Shown here: piece by piece, positions 1 to 5,301 of the stretch
Layout of the letters: the number at the start of each line of letters is the position of its first letter
How positions within the stretch are numbered: position 1 is the stretch's first letter
Origin: Flavobacterium psychrophilum
Lineage (GTDB): Bacteria; Bacteroidota; Bacteroidia; Flavobacteriales; Flavobacteriaceae
Assembly (NCBI GenBank): GCA_945872875.1
Contig: CAMCBB010000106.1
Span: 1-5,301, forward strand
DNA length: 5,301 nucleotides
Direction of reading: 5' to 3'
Made by a program: the position numbers and the translations under genes
Notes under the pieces: generated by a model
Seen by the model: the letters and a program-made list of their open reading frames with translations, nothing else
The model's database searches: none
Told to the model about the DNA's origin: nothing

Positions 1-1
1 T

Positions 2-538
2 GAGCGATTTGAATTTGTAGAAACTCAAGAAATAAAGATTGAAGTAATTTTTGAAAAGCAATTGCAAGGAAAAGTACTACAAGCACTTTTCAAAAATCAT
101 GTTTATGAAGAAGTTGCCTATGAAATTTATGATTTACAAAATCAACATCCAAACATTGGACTTGGTATGGTTGGAGAATTAGAAATACCATTATCTGAAG
201 TTGAATTTTTATCGTTTGTAAAATCCAAAATGCAATGTGGCGGAATTAGACATTCATCACTATTAGGAAAATCAATAAAAAAGGTGGCCGTTCTTGGGGG
301 TTCTGGAAGTTTTGCAATAAAAAATGCAATTCAAGCTGGAGCAGATGTTTTTTTAACGGCTGATTTGAAATACCATAACTTTTATGAAGCTGAAAACAAG
401 CTAGTTATAGCTGACATTGGTCACTATGAAAGTGAAAGGTATACAAAAAATTATATTGTTGACTATCTTAAAGAAAAAATTACTAATTTTGCAATCGTTT
501 TATCAGAAGAAAATACTAATCCTGTTAAGTACATATAG
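2..538 (+). CDS. Nif3/DUF34-like dinuclear metal-centre protein, C-terminal part (5' truncated by window edge)
   Basis: The frame is open from the first bases to a TAG at 536-538, so the visible 178 residues are the C-terminal half of a protein that begins outside the window; the TTG at 62 is only an internal codon. The first ~75 residues resemble the PII/CutA-like insertion domain of the long (~365 aa) Nif3 form, with the typical stretch NHVYEEVAYEIYDL and then GLGMVGELE. The Nif3 core follows: VAVLGGSGSF, then DVFLTADLKYHNF, then ADIGHYESE. In the family, the His and the second Glu of the GHxxxE motif (codons 422-424 and 434-436) bind the two-metal site; both are present. The family forms toroidal hexamers. 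Its biochemical role is not settled, and the old label 'GTP cyclohydrolase I type 2' is doubtful. The next gene starts 3 nt downstream, which suggests co-transcription. Family call is firm; function is open. Confidence 0.93.
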   Translation, partial: ERFEFVETQEIKIEVIFEKQLQGKVLQALFKNHVYEEVAYEIYDLQNQHPNIGLGMVGELEIPLSEVEFLSFVKSKMQCGGIRHSSLLGKSIKKVAVLGGSGSFAIKNAIQAGADVFLTADLKYHNFYEAENKLVIADIGHYESERYTKNYIVDYLKEKITNFAIVLSEENTNPVKYI

Positions 539-541
539 AAA

Positions 542-1321
542 ATGGCTACTACAAAAGAATTGAGCGTTGAAGAAAAATTAAGAGCGCTTTACGATTTACA
601 AATTATCGATACAAGAATTGACGAAATTAGAAATGTAAGAGGTGAATTACCTCTAGAAGTGGAAGATCTTGAAGATGAAGTAGCGGGTTTAACTACTCGT
701 TTAGAAAAACTAGAATCTGATTTAGTTACTATTGAAGATAGTATTAAAGCAAAAAAAGTGGCTATTGAAAACCACCAACTTGCAATTAAAAAATACACCG
801 AACAACAAAAAGAAGTTCGTAACAACAGAGAATTTAACTCTTTAACAAAAGAAGTTGAATTTCAAGAATTAGAAATCCAATTAGCTGAGAAGCAAATCAA
901 AGAATTGAAAGCTTCTACTGAACATAAAAAAGAGGTAATTACTAATTCTAAAGAAAAATTAGATCAAAAATCGACTCACTTAATGCACAAAAAAGCAGAA
1001 TTAAGTGAAATTATGTCGGAAACAGAAAAAGAAGAAGCCTTTTTAATTAAATCATCTAAAGAATATGAAGGTGCTTTAGAAGAAAGATTATTAGGAGCTT
1101 ACAAAAGAATTCGTTCAAGTGTAAGAAATGGCTTAGCTATAGTTTCTATAGAAAGAGGTGCTTCTGCAGGATCTTACTTCACAATTCCTCCACAAACACA
1201 AGTTGAAATTGCAGCTAGAAAAAAAATCATAACCGATGAGCATTCTGGCAGAATCTTAGTAGACGCAAGCTTAGCAGAGGAGGAAAGAGAAAAAATGGAA
1301 AAATTATTTGCAAAAATGTAA
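542..1321 (+). CDS. DUF164-type coiled-coil protein with cysteine-less zinc-ribbon-like C-terminus
   Basis: This is a 259-aa protein. Residues ~8-175 are rich in Glu, Lys and Leu with heptad-like spacing, as expected for the long antiparallel coiled-coil hairpin of DUF164 proteins (characterised relatives are HP0958/FlgZ of Helicobacter and CT398 of Chlamydia). It contains the conserved-looking KEVRNNREFNSLTKEVE near the hairpin tip. Residues ~200-245 align to the C4 zinc ribbon (RNGLAIVSIERG, IPPQ, SGRIL). However, the positions that should be C-x2-C/C-x2-C read S208-A-G-S211 and D232-E-H-S235, and the whole protein contains no cysteine. The fold may be kept without zinc, but classical zinc binding is not possible. 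There is no signal peptide or membrane segment, so it is probably cytoplasmic. The ATG lies 3 nt after the Nif3 stop and a strong terminator lies 6 nt after the TAA, so it is the last gene of that unit. A role as a scaffold or adaptor is inference. Confidence 0.88.
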   Translation: MATTKELSVEEKLRALYDLQIIDTRIDEIRNVRGELPLEVEDLEDEVAGLTTRLEKLESDLVTIEDSIKAKKVAIENHQLAIKKYTEQQKEVRNNREFNSLTKEVEFQELEIQLAEKQIKELKASTEHKKEVITNSKEKLDQKSTHLMHKKAELSEIMSETEKEEAFLIKSSKEYEGALEERLLGAYKRIRSSVRNGLAIVSIERGASAGSYFTIPPQTQVEIAARKKIITDEHSGRILVDASLAEEEREKMEKLFAKM

Positions 1322-1327
1322 TATCTT

Positions 1328-1354
1328 AAATCCCGATTGATTCGGGATTTTTTT
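1328..1354 (+). terminator. Rho-independent terminator of the nif3-like/DUF164 unit
   Basis: A perfect 9-bp inverted repeat, AAATCCCGA (1328-1336) and TCGGGATTT (1342-1350), flanks the 5-nt loop TTGAT. It runs into an uninterrupted T stretch at 1348-1354. It begins 6 nt after the TAA of the coiled-coil gene. The T-run ends at the base before the ATG of the following hydrolase gene. Confidence 0.92.
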
Positions 1355-2194
1355 ATGAAAAAAAATATTCAGAATATTCTTGTTAAAAGTATTGGAAGGT
1401 CTATAAACCTATTAAGTTATTTTGCACCTAAGCAATCGATGGCTTTGGCATACAAACTTTTTAGCGAGCCTAGAAAAGGTAGAATGAACTTTAATAGCCT
1501 TCCTAAAACACTCCAAAAATGCACCTTGCAAACACACAATTTCGGTGATCAAGAATTTTGCACTTATCATTGGGAAGGAAATAATGAAGTGATTTTACTT
1601 GCGCACGGATGGGAAAGTAATGCCTCTAGATGGAAAAAAACATTACCTTATTTAAAGAAGACAGGCAAAACCATTATTGCAATGGATGCACCTGGACATG
1701 GATTTAACACCCAGAAAGAATTCAATGTGCCATTATATTCGGAGTTTATTGAATTACTTGTAAAAAAATACAATCCAACAATAGCAATTGGTCATTCAAT
1801 AGGGGGAAATGCTTTGGCGTATTTTCAAAAAAATTACTCAAATAATTTTGAAAAATTAATTTTAATCGGCGCCCCAAGTGATTTTAAGATAATTATGAAT
1901 AATTATTTTAAAATGCTGGGTTACAACAACAAGGTTCAAATGCAGTTTCAAAACTATGTTTGGAATAGATTTAATATCAAAACAGATGACTTCAATGCTT
2001 CCGATTTTTTAAAAGACTGCACTATTAAAGGGATTGTAGCACACGATCAAAAAGATTATATGGTTCTAGTTGAAGAAGGAAAGAAAATTGCTAATTCATG
2101 GAAAACTTCAGAACTTGTAATCACAAACGGATTAGGTCATAGTATGCACGACGCTAATTTGTATGAGAAAATTGTGGATTTTATAAAGTCCTAA
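1355..2194 (+). CDS. Alpha/beta hydrolase, substrate unknown
   Basis: This is a 279-aa serine hydrolase of the alpha/beta fold. The visible motifs are HGWESN (His84-Gly-Trp, oxyanion-hole region), DAPGHG, the nucleophile elbow G-H-S148-I-G-G, AHDQKD with Asp234 as likely catalytic acid (Asp replaces the usual Gly of the HGxxD motif), and GLGH262SMH carrying the catalytic His. All three triad residues are therefore present and in the expected order. The N-terminal ~60 residues ([16 protein letters not shown] and onward) resemble those of small uncharacterised bacterial hydrolases; there is no clear signal peptide. I chose the ATG at 1355: an in-frame TTG at 1337 lies in the loop of the preceding terminator and is unlikely to be used, and a second ATG at 1439 would remove 28 residues that look native. 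The reaction could be ester, thioester or lactone hydrolysis; the sequence does not decide. No partner gene is evident. Confidence 0.87.
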   Translation: MKKNIQNILVKSIGRSINLLSYFAPKQSMALAYKLFSEPRKGRMNFNSLPKTLQKCTLQTHNFGDQEFCTYHWEGNNEVILLAHGWESNASRWKKTLPYLKKTGKTIIAMDAPGHGFNTQKEFNVPLYSEFIELLVKKYNPTIAIGHSIGGNALAYFQKNYSNNFEKLILIGAPSDFKIIMNNYFKMLGYNNKVQMQFQNYVWNRFNIKTDDFNASDFLKDCTIKGIVAHDQKDYMVLVEEGKKIANSWKTSELVITNGLGHSMHDANLYEKIVDFIKS

Positions 2195-2252
2195 TTTTCA
2201 AACTACCAAAAAACAAAAATATTTATTATTTCAAATTGATTACTTTTACCAA

Positions 2253-3008
2253 ATGGAAGAGCAACTTGTACGCATTAATAAATTTTTATCTGAAACGGGC
2301 TTTTGCTCCCGTAGAGAAGCCGATAAATTAATAGAGCAAGGAAGAGTTACTATTAATGGAGTTGTGCCTGAAATGGGTACAAAAATCTCTACAAATGATG
2401 AAGTTCGTGTTAATGGAAAATTAGTTCGCGAAAACAGAAAGAAGAGAATCTATTTAGCTTTCAATAAACCTGCTGGAATTGAGTGTACTACCAATCAAGA
2501 TGTTAGAGACAACATTGTTGATTATATAAATTACCACGAGCGTATTTTTCCAATTGGAAGGTTAGATAAAGCCAGTGAAGGTTTAATTTTTATGACAAAC
2601 GATGGTGACATTGTAAACAAAATATTACGAGCTAGAAACAATCACGAAAAAGAATACATTGTTACCGTTAACCGACCAATAACGGATCGATTTATTGAGC
2701 GAATGGCAAACGGAATTCCGATTCTAGATACCGTTACCCGAAAATGCAAAGTGGAGCAGGTTAGTAAATTTGTTTTCAGAATAATTCTAACTCAAGGTTT
2801 AAATAGACAAATTAGAAGAATGTGCGAATATTTAGATTATGAAGTTACCGCTCTAAAACGAACACGAATAATCAATATTTCTCTAGATGTTCCGCTAGGA
2901 AGATTTCGTGAATTAACAGATAAAGAAATTGAAGAGCTTAATCAATTAATAGAACCATCAAGTAAAACAGAAGAAGCTAGTTTGCCTAAAATTAATAGAT
3001 ATAAATAA
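2253..3008 (+). CDS. rluF: 23S rRNA pseudouridine synthase RluF (RsuA/RluB/E/F family)
   Basis: This 251-aa enzyme isomerises uridine to pseudouridine in 23S rRNA; in E. coli RluF acts at U2604. Residues ~6-53 form an S4 RNA-binding domain ([20 protein letters not shown], then INGV). The catalytic core follows, with [18 protein letters not shown]105KASEGLIF (Asp105 is the nucleophile), [10 protein letters not shown], and the family signature G182-L-N-R-Q-I-R-R-M-C. The sequence follows RluF more closely than RluB or RluE, for example [28 protein letters not shown] and [16 protein letters not shown]. The protein is shorter than E. coli RluF (290 aa) because the C-terminal tail is short; nothing catalytic is missing. 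The ATG follows an A-rich leader with no Shine-Dalgarno, usual for Bacteroidetes. It stands alone, with 58 nt upstream and 50 nt downstream, and I see no clear promoter or terminator. The exact target uridine is inferred from the family. Confidence 0.94.
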   Translation: MEEQLVRINKFLSETGFCSRREADKLIEQGRVTINGVVPEMGTKISTNDEVRVNGKLVRENRKKRIYLAFNKPAGIECTTNQDVRDNIVDYINYHERIFPIGRLDKASEGLIFMTNDGDIVNKILRARNNHEKEYIVTVNRPITDRFIERMANGIPILDTVTRKCKVEQVSKFVFRIILTQGLNRQIRRMCEYLDYEVTALKRTRIINISLDVPLGRFRELTDKEIEELNQLIEPSSKTEEASLPKINRYK

Positions 3009-3058
3009 TTAATTTTCAATTATTTAAACTAAATTAATCAAACTATATATAATAAAAA

Positions 3059-3568
3059 ATGAGCCTCGATAAAAACATCAAAACCGAAATAGATCGTTAT
3101 CTAAAATATAATTACTCTAAAAAAGATGTTATTACTTATTTAAAAAGAGATGGATTTAGCGACGCTGAAATAAATGAAAATATTAGTATTTTTAATAAGG
3201 TAGATTCGAATTACTTTAACAATGTCTTGCACTTTTTACCAGCTTTGCTTTTCTTAATTTTAACTATTCTTACCTTCTTAGGACTCTTTTATTCTGAAGA
3301 AAATGTATTTAAAAAAGTTGGTTTTATAATAACAACATTAGTACTGATTTATACAACCATTGGATTTTGCAAAAACAGACCAGCTTTTATTATCACGACT
3401 GGTGTATTGATTTTAATTTCAACTATCTATTATAGCTATTCATTTTTAATTGTTTCAGGTGTAGATGAATTTGGATTTTCACTAAGCCTATCGTCAAAAA
3501 TAATAGTACTAGCTTTACATCTATTAACTTTAAGAGGGTGTTATAAAATATATAAAGCAGAAAACTAA
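3059..3568 (+). CDS. Unrecognised membrane protein with N-terminal helical motif and four predicted TM helices
   Basis: I do not recognise this 169-aa protein. Residues 1-50 are soluble and charged. They contain a two-helix pattern, YNYSKKDVITYLKRDGFSD then AEI, resembling the short 'YIxxxxxKGYSxxEIxxxLxxxGWSxxEI' module seen at the N-terminus of other small bacterial membrane proteins. Four hydrophobic stretches follow, at about 57-77, 87-104, 109-132 and 147-165, separated by short loops with Lys/Arg (K85-K86, K105-N-R107). There is no signal peptide and no enzymatic motif. The ATG at 3059 is preceded by AATAAAAA, without a Shine-Dalgarno. Codon and base use match the neighbours, which argues that it is a real gene and not recent import. 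It runs in the same direction as rluF but 50 nt away, and ends 5 bp from the stop of a convergent gene. No function can be assigned. Confidence 0.82.
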   Translation: MSLDKNIKTEIDRYLKYNYSKKDVITYLKRDGFSDAEINENISIFNKVDSNYFNNVLHFLPALLFLILTILTFLGLFYSEENVFKKVGFIITTLVLIYTTIGFCKNRPAFIITTGVLILISTIYYSYSFLIVSGVDEFGFSLSLSSKIIVLALHLLTLRGCYKIYKAEN

Positions 3569-3573
3569 TCAGC

Positions 3574-4065
3574 TTAAATATATTTCTTCATGATATAATC
3601 ATCCATTACATAATCATTTCCAATATCTACAATAACAGACTCTTCGATTTTAAATTCGTTTTTTAAATAAAAATCTTTTGCTTTATTTTGTTTATTTACA
3701 TTCAGAATTAATCCAGAATTGGAGTTCTTAATAGCAATTTCTTGAATATAATAAATCAATTCCTTCCCTACTCCCTGACCCTGAATTTCAGGCAAAACAT
3801 AAAGTTTGTGGATTTTTGTATAATTGGATTCATCATAATTTAACTCATAAGAAGCAAAACCAATAAAATCAGTATCAATCTTAGCCAAAAGAAAAACATT
3901 TTTGTTTCTCAATTGATTAATTAAAGAATTGCCGCTGTACATCATATCCATCATATAATCCAACTGATCTTGAGACAAAATAGCACCATAAGCATCTGGC
4001 CAAATAGCCTTAGCTAAATTTTGTATGATTCCCAATTGAGATTCGGCAGCAACAGTAATGGTCAT
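3574..4065 (-). CDS. GNAT-family N-acetyltransferase
   Basis: This 163-aa, single-domain acetyltransferase uses acetyl-CoA. Motif A is clear: KLYVLPEIQGQGVGKEL, with the Q95-G-Q-G98-V-G100 pyrophosphate-binding loop after a beta strand. Motif B follows as LNVNKQNKAKDFYLKNEF. The N-terminal part (AIWPDAYGAILSQDQLDYMM, then YS) matches a pattern seen in many Bacteroidetes GNATs somewhat related to PaiA; the acceptor substrate (polyamine, small amine or protein N-terminus) cannot be read from the sequence. Length is normal for the family and the protein looks cytoplasmic. Its ATG follows the folD TAA with no intervening base, so it is almost certainly translated from the folD transcript. Whether it has a role in folate metabolism is unknown; it may simply be a passenger. 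No terminator hairpin is visible after its stop. Confidence 0.92.
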   Translation of the reverse strand: MTITVAAESQLGIIQNLAKAIWPDAYGAILSQDQLDYMMDMMYSGNSLINQLRNKNVFLLAKIDTDFIGFASYELNYDESNYTKIHKLYVLPEIQGQGVGKELIYYIQEIAIKNSNSGLILNVNKQNKAKDFYLKNEFKIEESVIVDIGNDYVMDDYIMKKYI

Positions 4066-4950
4066 TTATTTTCTAGCTCTGTTTTGCTCTCTGGCTAAAA
4101 GCGTATTTTTTAACAACATAGCAATTGTCATTGGACCGACACCTCCTGGAACCGGAGTGATAAATGATGCTTTTTTGGATACATTTTCAAAATCAACGTC
4201 ACCTACAATTTTATATCCTTTTTCAGAAGTTTCATCAGCAACACGAGTGATGCCCACATCAATTACAACCACATCGTCTTTCACCATTTCTGCTTTAAGA
4301 TAATTTGGAACACCTAAAGCCGTAATTATAATATCAGCCTGAGAAGTTATTTGATTTATGTTTTTAGTGTGACTGTGTGTCAAAGTTACGGTTGAATTTC
4401 CTGGAAATTGATTTCTTCCCATCAAAATACTCATTGGTCTACCCACAATATGACTGCGCCCAATTATTACAGTATGCTTACCGTCCGTTGGCACCTTATA
4501 GCGCTCTAATAATTCTAAGATTCCAAATGGAGTGGCCGGGATAAAAGTACTCATGTCTAATGCCATTTTACCAAAATTCTCCGGATGAAAACCATCCACA
4601 TCTTTACTCGGATCAATAGCATTAATTACACTTTGCGTATCAATTTGTTTTGGCAAAGGCAACTGAACAATAAATCCATCAATGTCTTCATTTTGATTTA
4701 GCTCCTCAATTTTCTTAAGCAATTCGGTTTCGGAAGTTGTGCTTGGCATTTTCACCAAAGAAGACTCAAACCCTACTCTTTCGCATGCTTTAACCTTACT
4801 ACCAACATAAGTCAAGCTAGCCCCATCATTACCAACAATTACCGCAGCTAAATGCGGAACTTTCTCTCCGTTATCTTTCATTTTCTGAACTTCGGCAGCA
4901 ATTTCGTTTTTAATATCTTCTGATACTTTTTTTCCGTCTAAAATAGTCAT
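4066..4950 (-). CDS. folD: Bifunctional methylenetetrahydrofolate dehydrogenase / methenyltetrahydrofolate cyclohydrolase FolD
   Basis: FolD interconverts 5,10-methylene-THF, 5,10-methenyl-THF and 10-formyl-THF with NADP(H), supplying one-carbon units for purines and formyl-Met-tRNA. This 294-aa protein is full length for the family. In the catalytic domain, Tyr48-V-G-S-Lys52 is the conserved YVxxK pair (Lys52 is the catalytic lysine), followed by Q95LPLP, DVD118GFHP and PATPFG. The Rossmann domain carries G163RSHIVGRP for the dinucleotide and ITALGVPNYL; the C-terminal signature TPVPGGVGPMT is at 265-275. All key residues are intact. The start is the ATG (CAT at 4948-4950), giving the usual N-terminus MTILDGKKVSEDI. 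It is transcribed leftward after the ffh terminator, so it must have its own promoter or depend on read-through. The GNAT gene abuts its stop. Confidence 0.98.
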   Translation of the reverse strand: MTILDGKKVSEDIKNEIAAEVQKMKDNGEKVPHLAAVIVGNDGASLTYVGSKVKACERVGFESSLVKMPSTTSETELLKKIEELNQNEDIDGFIVQLPLPKQIDTQSVINAIDPSKDVDGFHPENFGKMALDMSTFIPATPFGILELLERYKVPTDGKHTVIIGRSHIVGRPMSILMGRNQFPGNSTVTLTHSHTKNINQITSQADIIITALGVPNYLKAEMVKDDVVVIDVGITRVADETSEKGYKIVGDVDFENVSKKASFITPVPGGVGPMTIAMLLKNTLLAREQNRARK

Positions 4951-4998
4951 TTTTAAATATTTGTGTGTTGTTGTTTGTATTTTTAATTTAATAAAAAA
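4951..4998 (-). promoter_or_regulatory. G-free leader of folD (no Shine-Dalgarno; promoter not identified)
   Basis: The transcribed strand between the ffh terminator and the folD ATG contains no G at all. It includes a C/A-rich run, ACAAACAACAACACACAA, followed by ATATTTAAAA directly before the ATG. A Shine-Dalgarno is therefore impossible, and the leader should be unstructured, which fits A-rich, SD-independent initiation in Bacteroidetes. I found no good match to the Bacteroidetes TAnnTTTG -7 box, so the promoter may lie inside the ffh end or be a weak one here. Confidence 0.35.
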
Positions 4999-5018
4999 GA
5001 CGTGATAATTTACGTCTT
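4993..5018 (-). terminator. Rho-independent terminator of ffh
   Basis: Read on the - strand, a 7-bp stem AAGACGT / ACGTCTT (5018-5012 with 5003-4997) encloses an 8-nt loop. It is followed by TTTTTTATT. It begins 4 nt after the ffh stop codon. On the + strand there is no good T-run after the second arm, so it should act mainly leftward. Confidence 0.8.
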
Positions 5019-5022
5019 AATT

Positions 5023-5301
5023 TTACATTTTTGGCATACCTCCTGGCATTCCGCCCATCATGCGCATCATATTTTTTCCGCCTGGACCTTGCATCATTTT
5101 CATCATTTTGCTCATCTGTTCGAATTGCTTCATCAATTGATTTACCTCTTCTATTTTTCTACCAGATCCTTTTGCAATTCTGGTTTTTCTTTTCATATCA
5201 ATTATTGATGGTCTGCTTCTTTCTATTGGAGTCATTGAATAAATAATGGCTTCAACATATTTAAAAGCATCATCTTCAATTTCTACATCTTTCATTGCTT
5301 T
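5023..5301 (-). CDS. ffh: Signal recognition particle protein Ffh, C-terminal M-domain end (5' truncated by window edge)
   Basis: The 92 visible C-terminal residues belong to Ffh, the SRP54 homologue. It binds 4.5S/SRP RNA and signal peptides and, with FtsY, targets ribosome-nascent-chain complexes to the inner membrane. The M-domain helix-turn-helix that contacts SRP RNA is intact: SMTPIERSRP (Ser-Met-Thr-Pro encoded at 5239-5228), then KTRIAKGSG. After it come EEVNQLMKQFEQMSKMMKMM and a Met/Gly-rich tail ending GGMPGGMPKM, as in many bacterial Ffh proteins. The frame stays open through 5301, so the Met codon at 5295 is internal and the NG GTPase domain lies outside the window. The gene is followed by its own terminator and is transcribed in the same direction as folD. 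Confidence 0.97.
   Translation of the reverse strand, partial: KAMKDVEIEDDAFKYVEAIIYSMTPIERSRPSIIDMKRKTRIAKGSGRKIEEVNQLMKQFEQMSKMMKMMQGPGGKNMMRMMGGMPGGMPKM

Noticed and set aside
62..64. TTG as the start of the Nif3-like gene
   Set aside because: The frame is open further upstream to the window edge and encodes Nif3 insertion-domain sequence, so this is an internal Leu codon.
1337..1339. TTG as the start of the alpha/beta hydrolase
   Set aside because: It lies in the loop of the intrinsic terminator; the residues it would add have no family support, and an ATG follows at 1355.
2241..2248. TACTTTTA before rluF, similar to the TAnnTTTG -7 box
   Set aside because: The last base mismatches, there is no TTG at the right distance upstream, and it is only 4 nt from the ATG.
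3002..3026. 9-bp inverted repeat TAAATAATT / AATTATTTA over the rluF stop codon
   Set aside because: The stem is only A-T pairs and lacks a following T-run, so it is a poor terminator and expected by chance in such AT-rich DNA.
3048..3053. TATAAT before the membrane protein gene
   Set aside because: It lies 5 nt from the ATG and Bacteroidetes do not rely on the E. coli -10 element; likely base composition.
3590..3602. Small hairpin ATGAT-ATA-ATCAT inside the GNAT 3' end, as a possible terminator
   Set aside because: The 5-bp AT-rich stem lies in coding sequence for a repeated Tyr/Met/Asp run and has no T-run.
4058..4303. Open frame on the + strand opposite folD, and similar frames at 589-825 (-) and 5002-5246 (+)
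   Set aside because: They lie entirely or almost entirely antisense to well-supported genes (coiled-coil protein, folD, ffh), and their translations show no family features.
5026..5070. Met/Gly-rich low-complexity tail of Ffh as an odd insertion
   Set aside because: Methionine- and glycine-rich C-terminal tails are normal for bacterial Ffh proteins.

Overview
The window is a strongly AT-rich piece of chromosome that looks like a member of the Bacteroidetes, most likely class Flavobacteriia and plausibly Flavobacterium or a close relative. The reasons are the flavobacterial look of the Ffh, FolD, RluF and coiled-coil proteins, A-rich leaders without Shine-Dalgarno motifs in front of start codons, and dense packing of housekeeping genes. 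There is no CRISPR array, insertion sequence, prophage, tRNA or rRNA, and no stretch above 300 bases without a gene.

Left part, + strand. The C-terminal half of a Nif3/DUF34 dinuclear-metal protein is cut by the left edge. It is followed after 3 nt by a DUF164-type coiled-coil protein whose C-terminal zinc ribbon has lost all four cysteines. A clear intrinsic terminator closes this pair. An alpha/beta hydrolase starts directly on the T-run of that terminator. Then come rluF (23S rRNA pseudouridine synthase) and a four-helix membrane protein of unknown function.

Right part, - strand, convergent with the left part across a 5-bp gap. In transcription order from the right edge these are the 3' end of ffh (SRP protein, cut by the edge), an intrinsic terminator, folD (one-carbon/folate metabolism), and a GNAT acetyltransferase whose ATG follows the folD stop codon with no base between.

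How the genes fit together: Nif3 with the DUF164 protein, and folD with the GNAT, look like two two-gene transcription units. The rest are independent core functions (rRNA modification, protein targeting) or poorly characterised accessory proteins. I see no convincing new multi-gene system. The most interesting item is the cysteine-free 'zinc ribbon' beside Nif3; the unassigned membrane protein and the terminator/start overlap come next.
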